Source: Dolomedes plantarius
Taxonomy: Eukaryota > Arthropoda > Arachnida > Araneae > Dolomedidae
NCBI GenBank assembly: GCA_907164885.2
Contig: OU015490.1
Coordinates: forward strand, 235,178,332-235,242,331
DNA length: 64,000 bases
Reading direction: 5' to 3'
Shown: piece by piece, positions 23,574 through 35,503 of the stretch
Numbering within the stretch: position 1 is the first letter of the stretch
How the letters are laid out: every line of letters starts with the position of its first letter
Notes under the pieces: model-generated
What the model was told of the DNA's origin: nothing
What the model saw: the letters and a program-made list of their open reading frames with translations, nothing else
Databases searched by the model: none
Position numbers and translations under genes: made by a program

Positions 23574-24620
23574 TGTAATATACGTTTTAATATTTGGCAG
23601 TAAAAATCTTTAAGAAATTTCTTCCTATTTTTTTTTCACCGAATCATTTCTTACTTTATGGATGCATCTCGTATCTTTTCGTCACACCCGGTGATAGCTC
23701 CTTCCTTACCTACTGATGTCAGCCTTACCTATTGATTACCTACAGCCTTCCTTACCTATTGATGAGGTCTTTTATGAATAGTGGTCCAACTCCATTCTTG
23801 TTCGTTCTGAGATACAGAGCCTGAAAATCTAATGAGTGCTGAAAATTACTGCTGAAGTCTGATTTGTAATGTCCTCTGTTGGCATCAGAAATAAGCTGGA
23901 GGTGTACCAGTTTAAAAATAAGATATAAATGACTTGTAAGAACATGAAAGTGAGGCTAACTCCATTTTTTTTTACAAAGTGGAGTTGAACCACTATTCAA
24001 ATAAGGCCTTCAAATATGATCCACAATAATTTTCAATATAGAATAGGAGTGTGTTATATTTATAGTCATTCCTAGTTCCACTTTATATTGTTACACCGTA
24101 TGACGCGTAGTGCTATGCAGAAATTTGTTGATCTGTACCACACTATAATCCAAACTGTCATATGCAGTAGCCAAAGATTTCAGGTAACCATTGTTGATAT
24201 GGACTCTGTCTTTTAAAAAGCTGAGCATATTCCCCTAAAGATTTCACTTGGTTTATTATATATATTTATTTATTTTATGTCCAGAGATCTAGGCGGAAAT
24301 TCTTTTAAGTTTTGGTTTTCATAGTAATGAAGATGCAAGATCCGATAGTATTTTTTCTTACTGAGTTGGTTGAATGACAGACATTTATGTACCATTTACG
24401 TAGGTGACAATGCAGGAACACAGATGCCGGGCATGCGAGTGTTAACTGGACAATGGGGACATTCATTTTTAAATAGTGGGAAAGAAAAAAAACCATAACG
24501 TTACGAAAACTCTTTATCAAATACGGAAGAAATGGAACTTTCTTCATCGTATATCGCACCATTCATCAGACATCTGGTACACTTTTGATTAGTTTCTTTG
24601 GATTATCTGATTTCCACTAC
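23574..24620. other. Non-coding stretch
   Basis: No gene was recognised. There is a short repetition of 'ttacctactgatg' and 'cttacctattgat' words at 23700-23765. Confidence 0.4.
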
Positions 24621-25075
24621 ATATGAAATCCTCCCATTCTGGTCTTTGGGGAAACGAGATGGCGGACTTTCGGCAAAAATGGGAACTGATATTCTTCATA
24701 AGTCTTGTAGAGACCTGCCACATTATTCTGCGATTAGAGATAAAGAGAATCTCCAAAGAATTGTTTCGTAGCGTGGCTTCCCATGCTGCTGGAGATAGGT
24801 CCTGGAGTGTGCACGGAGTGAATGCGGAACACAGTGAATACGGGATCTCACTGTGTCCCGCATTTATCCCGTGCAGCTGCAGTGGCCGAGTTTAGACTTT
24901 TGACCGGACATGATTACCTTAGTGCCCATTTGCTTCAGTTTTTTTTTTTTTACTAACTCACCTAATTGTGCCTTGTGTGACTCTGGACAAGACATGACTG
25001 CTGCTCATCTGGACGAGTGTTCTGCACTAAATGATTTGGACTGCATTGTTAAAAAATATTGGGTACCTCGTTGTC
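24621..25075 (+). pseudogene. LINE RNase H-region fragment
   Basis: The reading starts 'SSHSGLWGNEMADF' (24626-24667), the 'PSH-G--GNE-AD' signature of the RNase H domain in non-LTR retrotransposons. It continues after a frame change as 'VAEFRLLTGHDYLSAHLLQ', 'CALCDSGQDMTAAHLDECSA' and 'LND', the cysteine-rich tail found downstream in jockey/I-group ORF2 proteins. Stops and at least two frameshifts break it. It resembles the fragment at 44955-45541 in family but not closely in sequence. Confidence 0.75.
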
Positions 25076-26349
<1,274 letters not shown>

Positions 26350-26564
26350 AAAAAATGAAAAATACTCTTAGAATCGATACAATTTTAAAACGCTTTATAA
26401 TATTTGCTAATTTGGAAGGAAAAAAAAAATATTCAAATTTCAATATGCAAGCATTGCACGTCATGTATAAAAGACGCGCGATGGTTATAATCTAATATTA
26501 AAAATTAATAATTATTTTACGTAATATTCCTATCCAAAATCATCAAATGCTAGGGGTGCTCGGT

Positions 26565-26690
26565 CAAAATTGAGGTGGCACTTGGCTAACTCGGATTCCG
26601 ACCATAGTGATGCCATTATAAACTGGAGCTGCACCCGTTCGCCCGCTAGCCTAGAGGTACCTGGTCTGGAATACTCCCAACCAGGGGTAA
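26565..26690 (+). repeat. SINE body, 5'-truncated copy
   Basis: The stretch 'aaattgaggtggcacttgg' to 'cctggtctggaatac' matches the body of the SINE at 19734-19821 with substitutions and small indels. The tRNA-like head is absent. Confidence 0.5.
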
Positions 26691-27519
26691 TTAGAAATAA
26701 AAACGTTTTATTAAATGAGCTCAAAATAACAATAAATTCAATAAAATACAAAAATTAGCTTTACGACATTTTATTAGTACGTATCCAACCGTCTTATGAA
26801 TTTGTTTCATATAAATTTGTGTTTATATTTTATTGCATAAAGTATATATTGTTACTTTTAGGAATATATTCCCATGCTTCAATTGTTTTTCGAATACGAA
26901 ATGTTTTCAATGTCTATCCAAATCCAGCTACTGTTCGGCCAAACCCCTACGTAGGAGATATGCGGAAACGTGGAAACATATCATTTTTCCCATTATGATT
27001 CCGTCAGTTTCAGAAGCTGATATAACCCGTTGGAGATAAATCCTCTTGACAATTTGAAGTGCTTAGCATGCGTCCTGTTGCAAAAGCCATTAACCTTCCC
27101 ACGCATATTCAGAAGAATATAGTATTGATCGACATACAGTCTCACCAAATATATTGGAGAGATATGTTTTGCCATAGGGTGAAATACCACAAATTCTTTA
27201 AAATTTCAAGTATTTTCCCTGTTAGTAGAGATGTATTTCGATCGTTGTCGGCATGTTTTCATCAATTTATGAGTGTCTGAATTAAATGATCGTAAATTTC
27301 CAATTTATTTCACCACTTTGGTATTGGGTGTGGAAAAGGAAATTACTGTTTGAGTTTCTAAACAGATAAAATAAACTTAGATAAAGGTTTCTCTCAAAGA
27401 GATAGATCCTGACAAATCTATCCGTTTGTTGTTGTCAAATGTACATTCTTACATATTTCTATAAATAAATTATCTATAACTCGATATCTATTATTCTATA
27501 TTATAATATATTCCATATA

Positions 27520-27522
<3 letters not shown>
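26691..27522. other. Non-coding stretch
   Basis: Small open frames at 26833-27280 have no recognised domain. Confidence 0.4.
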
Positions 27523-27617
<95 letters not shown>

Positions 27618-27631
27618 TATAATATATATAT
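27523..27631. repeat. (TA)n microsatellite
   Basis: TA run with two single-base interruptions near 27611 and 27622. Confidence 0.95.
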
Positions 27632-27779
27632 AGCAATTTACGCTGTAGTTAAAATGCTCCTTTTTTCTAGTACAATATCCGCATATAGCTAAGTTACCTT
27701 TGAAACAGTTCACAGAAGTTTTGTTTCCATTACATAATGTAATTTGTCAATTTTTATGTTTGAGAGACGGTTGATAGTC

Positions 27780-29044
27780 AGTATTCTTGGCGTGCGTACT
27801 ACAGACGATTCGGCGTTCTTCAAAACATAATTTTCTCTTATCTCTTTAGCAAGTAAGAAAATAGAGTCTCGGTGACTGTTTCCCCCGTTACTTTCTTAAA
27901 AAGTACCCATAGATTTATTGTTGCTAAGTCAAGAATATTGAAAAACACATGTACTGGCCAGTGGGGTGAGGGGAATTTACCGAATAATTTCGGTCTATTT
28001 GATCTTCGACATCCATCCCATATTTACTCGTTATAAAATTCTATCACTTCTGGCGTTTTTCGTATTCTGTGATATATTGTTTGGATTATGTAGGGTGTCT
28101 AGAGGAAGCACTTTTTGCTCTTTTTGCATTGATATAATGCAAGAGTACACCGTCGTGTTTCCTTTGAAGTTGAATACAGTGGAAATCACGTCTTCTTCAA
28201 AGATATTAGACCTTCCTTTTTAGCTCTGTTTATAGTCCCAACTAAATTCAGATTGTCATCTCGAAGTTTCTTGTCAAGTTTCTTTGACGTAAAAAAGGTT
28301 TCCGTTGCTACATTTCTTCCAGAGGCAAAGGCTTCAGTTTGGCATGGCTGAAGCAGACGGATAACAGCATTTTCGCAAATGATTTATTCTTATCATCTGT
28401 TAGCCTCTTTGTCCAAGTAAGTAATTTCAATTATCAGGTATTTGGACTTTACATCAACAGCCATAAAGAATTTTATTCCAAAATTTTCCGATTTATTAGG
28501 CATGTACTGTGAAACTTACATCTGGTTTTGGTTGGAAAAGGCTATTTATTTGTTATATTCTCAGACGGTTTGTAGCGCAAATAACATTTCTCGATAAAAA
28601 TATTCCAGACTTCAGATATGAGAACAAATCTGTCATTTATTAAACGCTGTGATCTCAATGATTTCATATCAAATCGTATGATTTCTAGAAATCTATCTCG
28701 ACTCATAGTTTCTTGAAAAAAAAGTGTACCAAAGATTTTGTCTTAATACTTATTTATTCTAAACAAGATTCCATTATCTACATAAAAATATACATATAAA
28801 ACGGAAACGAAAGCAAGCTCTAGGAATTATCTAGTTTTAGGGGTCAAATTGACCCCTAGCCGTAGTTCTAGGTATAAACAGTTACTGTAAATAAACTAAT
28901 AGATGAAACTGAAAAAATTTTGGAAGCATAATATTTAAAATATTTTAGAAAAAGTCGTAAAGTTGCGACTTTGTGTGAAAAAAGTAAAACGAATTCCAGG
29001 GGGAGAATTTCCTTTAGGGGTCAAAATGACCCCTATTTCTAGTG
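27780..29044 (-). mobile_element. piggyBac-like element, 5' end and decayed transposase
   Basis: The right end reads, on the minus strand, TTAA (29045-29048) then CACTAGAAATAGGGGTCA, a plausible piggyBac terminus at its TTAA target. A second related palindromic block (TAGGGGTCAAATTGACCCCTA without its last base, 28838-28858) lies about 180 bp inside, as expected for subterminal repeats. The transposase follows on the minus strand. The left end was not found, so the lower boundary is only where coding similarity ends. Confidence 0.75.
27790..28707 (-). pseudogene. piggyBac transposase pseudogene
   Basis: On the minus strand the frames read 'MSRDRFLEIIRFDMKSLRSQ', 'RFVLISEVWNIFIEKC', 'RYKPSENIT', 'FPTKTRCKF' and later 'KHDGVLLHYINAKRAK', then 'HWPVHVFFNILDLATINLWV' and 'LFKKVTGETVT'. 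This is the order of the piggyBac DDE transposase core and C-terminal helices. The start of the protein before 'MSRDRF' is missing, and many stops and frameshifts occur. The protein would excise the element precisely at TTAA. It is dead. Confidence 0.85.
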
Positions 29045-29048
29045 TTAA

Positions 29049-30194
29049 TATTTGTGTTATATTTTTAAAAGTTTTAATCTATTGCATATTATTTTTTTCT
29101 GTGTTAATAAGGAGTATTTATATGTACTAATAGATGATTCATAAATCCACTGTATTTTCTTAATACTTATTTATTCCGTAAACTGTTTTATTACTTTCAT
29201 CTGAAGTATAAACTTAATAAATATTCACTGTACCTGCAGATTTTACAAATGGAACCTCGAATACGGAAATATTTCCCCCTTTTGTATTTTACTTTTTTTT
29301 ATGATTGTGCCAAGTAAACGTCCTTAAGATAACTAAATTATTTAGAATTAATTATTTTGCAGGAAAATTCCTAAAGATGTTTTTCAGAAACTCTTCGAAT
29401 AATTAACCCGCTCAATTCCGTCCTCTAAAATAACATTTATCATCCTTAATTAGTTCAAAGCGATTCATTTGGTTATTCCGTATAATCAGTAAAGCATTTG
29501 AAACACATTCATTTCAAAAGAGATTTCCATGATTTGATGTTAAAAGACAGATATATCTTCTGCGGACTCTAGGAAAACGGAAATTAATTTAGTGGTTTTT
29601 AAAAAATTATCAATATCGTGGGGTTTGTTAGAATTTATTTAAGATTTTCAAGTATTTCTCAGTAAAGATTTGATTGCAAAGGAAATTATTTGAGATTGGT
29701 TCTTTCTTTTCTCCAATGAGTAAACTATTTCAGACCGTTTCAATAAATCTTAAAAACCGTGGAGTTCCAATTAGGGATGTTTGTAAATTTCTAAAATACT
29801 TTAATTACTGTCTGTGTTTGTCATGAAAGTTTACTAAACATGGATTCTTAATTTAGATGAATGAATGTGCAGATCTTGTGCGAATAGAATTCAAGACAAG
29901 CAAACATTTTAAAAGATTATTCATTACTTTTAAGGAGTGGATATTTGGAACGTAATGCCTTTTATGCAGATTCTCGCGATTGATATGCACGCTATTTTGC
30001 GGTAAAATTTCCGCTGTTGTTGCTTTTCCTGCTAAATTGAGACATCAAACCAGAAATCTTCTTTCTCAATACAGAAAAAAAAATTGAGACATTCATACAG
30101 CTAATATTTTTTTTTTGTAAATTACCATTCTTAAACATTAATGATTTAAACATCCGTTTTCTTTTTCTACGATAAAAATTATATGAAAGATAGG
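29049..30194. other. AT-rich non-coding stretch
   Basis: No feature was recognised. Confidence 0.45.
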
Positions 30195-31540
30195 CAATGC
30201 ATCTAGATTCTATCCGACGACATGTTTTCTAAGAGGAAATTTTTAAAATTACCTTTGAAAACATTTACCGGTATGATAAGATGATACTTCCCTTTGGATT
30301 GGCAGTTCTTACAGTATAAGCCATGTAACATAGGATCTTATGTTCGTAAGGGTTGTTAAGATGTTTTTACAAGTAAATTACATTGCTATTTTATGACAGT
30401 TTACAGGACGTTTTTCTGTTATCTTAATTGAATAAACTCCGAACTCTTTCTTAAAGTCTTTGTATATCTATTTATGGTTAGTTTTTACATATAGTAATTC
30501 ATCCATAATATTTAATGTCAAGAGAAAAGGAGATGGTATTATAATTTTGTCTTTTGGAAAACATTGGGCAGTCGCAGGTTGTTGAAAAATGTCAAGTAAA
30601 CCAAATACGTCTGGAACCAATGCATAATGATATCAAATATTAGAAATATATAGGAAAAAAAATCAACCCCTCTTTAATTATCTGAATCATTAAGTTTATT
30701 GGTAAGTAATTAACCATCAGTGAGAAAATTTAGTATATTTAGCTGACTCACATCTAGAAAAAAATTTTACCCGAAAAACGTTCCTTTAAATTTCAATAGA
30801 GCAGGATAAAATTGCCTTCCCCCTTTTCCAAAGGTGAGATGTCCATTAATTTTCTTCCGACTGGTGTTCATTTATCTAGCAACGTATCTAGAAGCTACCC
30901 GACGACTTCTTTTCCAAACATTTTGCCATAGGGGAAAAAATCCCTTTGAAAACATCAGTCATTGACCGGAATTATAAGCCGATAGACCACTTTGGATTGG
31001 TGGTTCTTACCGTATTCATAATATTTAATGTTCTTGAGGGTTGTTAAGTTGATTTTGCAAGTAAATTACCTTGCTATTTTATGACAGTTTAATTGACATT
31101 TTGTTGTTGTCTGAAACGGATAGACTGCGAACGTTTTCCTAAAAGTCTTTGTACATCGATTTATAGTTAGTTTTTACAAACAGTAATTCATCCATAATAT
31201 TAAATATCAAGAAAAGAGAGAATGGCATTATACTTTTGGAAAATCGTAGGTTGTTGAAAAAGATCAAGCAAACCAAATACGTTAGGAACCAGTGCTTAAT
31301 GATATGACTGTTGTCAAATATTAGAAATATATAGGAAAAAAATCAAAACCTCTTTTATTATCTGAATCACTGAGTTTTTTGTTAAGTAATTAACCTTCAG
31401 TGAGAAAATTCAGTATAATATTTAGTTGACTCATACCTGGATAAAAGTTTACCTGAAAAACGTTCCTTTAAATGCTTCTTCAACAGAGTAGGATAAAATT
31501 GTCTTCCCCATTTTTCAAAGGTGAGATATCCAGTGATTAT
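30195..31540. repeat. Old 685-bp tandem duplication
   Basis: Two non-coding copies (about 30195-30850 and 30886-31540) share many blocks in the same order: 'gacgac', 'tttggattgg.ggttctta', 'agtaaattac.ttgctatttt', 'tagtaattcatccataat', 'aggttgttgaaaaa', 'attagaaatatataggaaa' and 'tcaaaggtgagat'. Differences are frequent, so the duplication is old. Confidence 0.85.
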
Positions 31541-31904
31541 TACAGAACATCCTGCCTAGTTCAGTAGTGTACATTACTACGCCCAAAATTGAATGAATTG
31601 TATTCCACTGGTGCTCATTTATCAGCCGGCATCAGAACTTGTATATCAAAATGTCTGTCAAACCTTTAGTAATGTAGACTCTTCAAAACATTAAATAAAG
31701 TAAGAGGTTTAAGAACATATTACGAACATGTGTAAAAAGCATTTGTCATTATTTTAATAACACTTATCCTCAGGTTCAGTTTATGACTGGATAATTGCTA
31801 ATTACACTGCATTTGTTAAAACAGAAAATAAGAATCAGTAGGTGATGGTCATGTTTAAAACTTTTTAGCTGTGTTTCCTCCTTCGCGTCATGCTTTTCAT
31901 TAGC
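31541..31904. other. Non-coding flank
   Basis: No feature was recognised. It ends with the ACCC target copy of the adjacent LTR element. Confidence 0.45.
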
Positions 31905-31908
31905 ACCC

Positions 31909-32344
31909 TGTAAGGTATACACAAGATTCGATTCACAAGAATCGAACTTTGAGTGAATTAAAGAAGCTGCTTCAGATATGCTAATTTTGGCATACGCGCT
32001 TAGTATAAATATCACGCAGCGTCATTAATGGAAAAGAGGGAGTTGTTGTTAAGGTTGAAAAAGGTGTTATCCTGCGCTAGTGCTTTACGGGCTAGAAGTT
32101 TACGTGGCAGTACTGCTGGTTTGACTTACTGTTCGTGAGTATAAAAATACATTGTCCTTAAAAGCTGTATTTACATTCCGTACAAGTAGTACGCATGCTT
32201 ATTGCTGTAAAAGCCAATTATATGTGCAGCGAATTCAATAAACATTATTTCATGTATAAACTGTGTTTGTATATAATTCAAATAGAGTGCCACTTCAAAT
32301 TATATACACCCAAGAGGGGAAGAAGTGAGCATAGATTCTCTATA
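31909..32344 (+). repeat. 5' LTR (436 bp)
   Basis: It starts TGTAAGGTATACAC and ends TTCTCTATA. An inverted 'gattcgattcac/aagaatcgaa' motif lies near the start. 'gagtataaaaatac' near 32137 is a TATA-like box, and AATAAAC near 32236 and 'tttgtatataattc' are possible processing signals. It would drive and end element transcripts. Confidence 0.95.
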
Positions 32345-32345
32345 C

Positions 32346-32360
32346 TGGCGCCCGAGAAAT
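32346..32360 (+). promoter_or_regulatory. Primer-binding site
   Basis: TGGCGCCCGAGAAAT starts one base after the 5' LTR. Its first ten bases match the complement of a tRNA 3' end of the lysine type (…TCGGGCGCCA), the usual primer for minus-strand cDNA. The remaining bases diverge. Confidence 0.75.
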
Positions 32361-32472
32361 ATATATACCCTGGTAGTTAGCGTTACATTTGTAACGAATA
32401 ACATAATTGAAATTAAAAACTGTGTACTTATATTGATAAAATTGTTGCAAGTACTTATATACTATTTAAAAA

Positions 32473-34533
32473 ATGAGTGTTGTAGAACAAAATCCTGCTG
32501 GAAATTTTCCTCGGGTAATTATGGTTCAGCAAATTGCGCCATTCGAAGCCACCTTCAATGGCGGCCCCTCAAGCCAATTCCTAAAGAAAATTGAGCATTA
32601 CTTTCAGCAACAATGCACCCCAGAGGGGGATAAACTTAAAATTGCTCTAGCCGCTTTAAGAGGTAGTGCATATCAGTGGTACACGTGTATGAAAAGCAGT
32701 AATCTGATTTTTGACTATTTGTCATTCAAGCAACAGTTTCTTAGTGTTTTTCCAAAGACCTTTAATCAAAGTGAAATTGAAGCGGAAATTTATTCGCTAA
32801 GGCAACGTGAAGGTCAGTCTGCATTAGATTTTGCTATGGAAAAGATTTCCAAGTGTGAGGAATATTTAGAGGGAATGACGGAAGCGATAATCTTAAAAAT
32901 AGTTATCCAACGTTTGAAGCCAAGTGTTCAAGATTTTTTAGATAATCAAACAATTACAAGCAAGGTTACCCTCCTTCAAGCTTTAGCTAAATATGACAAT
33001 AGACATTTCTTCGCTACCCCTCACCGTCATTCAGGTACGAGAAGTTTTATACAGCCGCGCCAAAATTTTTCGCGAGTTTCAAACCAGCAGCGTAAGCAGT
33101 ACCGCAGGCAAAATAATAGAAGCGCACGGCGTTATAATGAAATTAGTGCACTTAAAGAAAATAAGATGCAAGCACCTTACTTGCACTGGCAAGTTGATTC
33201 ACATGATATGGTTCAACCTGTTGAAACTGTGTGGTCAAATGTATTATTTTGTCCGAGCAGTAATCATTATTTTGAGAATAGTGAAAGTCAGGGTATTTTT
33301 GTGGCTTATAAAGAAAGTGAGTCTAGCTGGAATGATGAGGTAATTCCAGTACAAATTTCTGAAAATAGGGCCGATAATAATGCTAGTGGTTTAGAAAATA
33401 AATCATCGGACACTTCTATTAATGCTATACCTGATATTATTAATGCTATACCTGATATTATTGATGCTATACCTGATATTTTAGATGATATTCACACATC
33501 TGTTAATGAAGGAAATTTAGTAGATGACGAAGTATGCGTTACGGAAGTTAGTGAATACTTATTAGTTGACGACAATAAAAATTCTTTAAACGATAGTAGG
33601 AACTTGCTAGGTGATGATATTATTTCAAGTTTCCAGCCGAATGGGGATTGTGTAGGCCAAGTTGATAATATGGTTTTAAATAAAGTACATGAAAACCAGA
33701 CTGAGAATCAGGATGAAAAGTTGACACAGAGTTATACTGTAGGTAGTTTAGCTGATGCTTCGGAAGTTATAGAGAAAGTTTGCAATAAAACGCACGAGTA
33801 CGAAAAGCTTAATCTTCCTAAAACTGAAGCAGTGTTAAAGAATTTAAATGATAACGATTCTGATATCGCAAGTTTCAAAGAGACTTTTTCGTCAAAAGAG
33901 GATAAAACTAAAGTTAAGGGGGATAAAAAACGTGAAAAAGAGCCTTCAGGTTCCAGCATTAAAACTGCAAATACTGAAGTAATTAAGGCGGTAAACAAGA
34001 AGTCGTATAAGCACAAATACCAAAAACAGAGTCAGGTTGTTGAAAAACATGACACAAGTAGAGAGATAAAGCCAGTTACTAAACACGTTGGTGCGACGTA
34101 TAAGTTTCAAAAAATAGAATCTGCATTAAAATTTAATACCGATACAAGCAAAAGTACGAAGAAAGGTAAAGTGTGCACTACAAAAACTCCATCAAAGGAG
34201 GAATGCGTCGCTGATAAGGTACACAAGGTTATCAAAAGGAAGGATGACAATTTTAAAGCTCCTTTGCATAAGTACAGGAAACGCAAGATATCTGCCGCCC
34301 AGCAAGGTTGGCCTCCTCCCAAGAGACCTCCTGTCCATCGTCAAGCCGGACCAGCGCCTCAGGACCAACGACCTGCTGCACGAAGGATGCCCACACGGTC
34401 AACGAATCCCTTTACTAGGACTGCGACCATCAAGAGAGATTCCACGGATTGGACAAACTGGTGCAGTGAAGTTGCTGCATTCATGAGGAACAAGTCTTGT
34501 ATCAACTTTCTTATTCTAACTCCCACCCTTTAA
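32473..34533 (+). CDS. Gag-like protein of the gag-only LTR element (686 aa, intact)
   Basis: The first ATG after the primer site opens an uninterrupted frame ending in TAA. Residues about 17-185 look like a retrotransposon Gag capsid domain: 'FEATFNGGPSSQFLKKIEHY', 'KIALAALRGSAYQWY', 'FKQQFLSVFP', 'SLRQREGQSALDFA' and 'IVIQRLKPSVQDFL'. A basic Arg/Gln stretch follows (about 195-225). The middle is acidic and low-complexity, with a 24-bp unit repeated three times (33418-33489, 'NAIPDI'). The distal third is Lys-rich, ending in a Pro/Arg-rich segment from about residue 610. No CCHC zinc knuckle is present. It should package element RNA into particles. Gag identity is inferred from domain pattern and context. 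Confidence 0.85.
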   Translation: MSVVEQNPAGNFPRVIMVQQIAPFEATFNGGPSSQFLKKIEHYFQQQCTPEGDKLKIALAALRGSAYQWYTCMKSSNLIFDYLSFKQQFLSVFPKTFNQSEIEAEIYSLRQREGQSALDFAMEKISKCEEYLEGMTEAIILKIVIQRLKPSVQDFLDNQTITSKVTLLQALAKYDNRHFFATPHRHSGTRSFIQPRQNFSRVSNQQRKQYRRQNNRSARRYNEISALKENKMQAPYLHWQVDSHDMVQPVETVWSNVLFCPSSNHYFENSESQGIFVAYKESESSWNDEVIPVQISENRADNNASGLENKSSDTSINAIPDIINAIPDIIDAIPDILDDIHTSVNEGNLVDDEVCVTEVSEYLLVDDNKNSLNDSRNLLGDDIISSFQPNGDCVGQVDNMVLNKVHENQTENQDEKLTQSYTVGSLADASEVIEKVCNKTHEYEKLNLPKTEAVLKNLNDNDSDIASFKETFSSKEDKTKVKGDKKREKEPSGSSIKTANTEVIKAVNKKSYKHKYQKQSQVVEKHDTSREIKPVTKHVGATYKFQKIESALKFNTDTSKSTKKGKVCTTKTPSKEECVADKVHKVIKRKDDNFKAPLHKYRKRKISAAQQGWPPPKRPPVHRQAGPAPQDQRPAARRMPTRSTNPFTRTATIKRDSTDWTNWCSEVAAFMRNKSCINFLILTPTL

Positions 34534-34804
34534 TAAAATCGAACCAAATTGGTTTGAAGTTCCCCATTGTATATACTGTGTAAACATTTTGAGGGGAAGT
34601 GGTGAGGCACTGAAAAAAAACGGTATACTGTTGTTTTATAAATTTTTGAAGGGGACATGTAGTGAAAAAAAATACATACTAACTACAGATAACAAACAAC
34701 TAACATACTAACTTCGGAAATCATAACACATGTACATTATAAATTGGGGGAGAGCAGATACAGTCAAGAAATGTCATGCTGTGCAATTGTGTTGTCACTT
34801 TTAA

Positions 34805-34990
34805 TTAAAATAGATATTTTAGGGCGCAGTTGGCCAGCCCAGTATCCGCAACTCTGCAAATCCACTGTGTAATGGTGTCACCTGGACCCTTCGGGGTTAG
34901 TTTTGTAAAATGGTAGTGGCGTTTTTCCTCCACACAACGTGTGGAAGGTTTTTTGGCTTTGCCACCCATTATGTAAAAAGTCAGACCAGC
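34805..34990 (-). pseudogene. Possible antisense fragment of another gag
   Basis: The minus strand reads 'KKPSTRCVEEKRHYHFTKLT', 'PKGPGDTITQWICRVADTGL' and 'ANCA'. This resembles the 'P..V..ER..F..R.....E...Q....L..L...C.F' pattern of Ty3/gypsy Gag proteins. It lies in the 3' untranslated part of the gag-only element in reverse orientation. If real, it is a captured piece of a different retroelement. The similarity is judged by eye over about 50 residues and may be chance. Confidence 0.35.
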
Positions 34991-35050
34991 ACGCGTTTTC
35001 AATTAGTTAACTGAAGCCGTTCAGACCTCAGTTACCTAATTTTTTTTTTC

Positions 35051-35062
35051 GAGGGAGGCCAG
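35051..35062 (+). promoter_or_regulatory. Polypurine tract
   Basis: GAGGGAGGCCAG abuts the 3' LTR and would prime plus-strand synthesis. Two pyrimidines interrupt it. Similar purine runs occur upstream at 34592-34604, 34648-34656 and 34745-34753. Confidence 0.55.
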
Positions 35063-35499
35063 TGTAAGGTATACACAAGATTCGATTCACAAGAATCGAA
35101 CTTTTGAGTGAATTAAAGAAGCTGCTTCAGATATGCTAATTTTGGCATACGCGCTTAGTATAAATATCACGCAGCGTCATTAATGGAAAAGAGGGAGTTG
35201 TTGTTAAGGTTGAAAAAGGTGTTATCCTGCGCTAGTGCTTTACGGGCTAGAAGTTTACGTGGCAGTACTGCTGGTTTGACTTACTGTTCGTGAGTATAAA
35301 AATACATTGTCCTTAAAAGCTGTATTTACATTCCGTACAAGTAGTACGCATGCTTATTGCTGTAAAAGCCAATTATATGTGCAGCGAATTCAATAAACAT
35401 TATTTCATGTATAAACTGTGTTTGTATATAATTCAAATAGAGTGCCACTTCAAATTATATACACCCAAGAGGGGAAGAAGTGAGCATAGATTCTCTATA
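35063..35499 (+). repeat. 3' LTR (437 bp)
   Basis: Identical to the 5' LTR except for one extra T in 'gaacttttgagtg'. It is followed by the ACCC target copy. Confidence 0.95.
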
Positions 35500-35503
35500 A
35501 CCC

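Larger units (their letters stand above)
31909..35499 (+). mobile_element. Young LTR retrotransposon with gag but no pol (TR-GAG-like)
   Basis: Two LTRs (31909-32344 and 35063-35499) differ by a single T indel. Target copies ACCC lie at 31905-31908 and 35500-35503. A tRNA primer-binding site follows the 5' LTR and a purine tract precedes the 3' LTR. The 2.7-kb interior holds one intact 686-aa gag and no protease, RT, RNase H or integrase motif in any frame. Near-identical LTRs show recent insertion, so it must have used enzymes from another element. Plant elements of this layout are called TR-GAGs; this one is a candidate animal counterpart. Confidence 0.88.

Noticed and set aside
26833..27040. 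Cysteine-bearing frame resembling a zinc-knuckle Gag
   Set aside because: The cysteine spacing does not fit CCHC and no neighbouring retroelement domain supports it.
32993..33343. 116-aa alternative frame inside the intact gag
   Set aside because: Overlaps the 686-aa frame in another register and has no motif.
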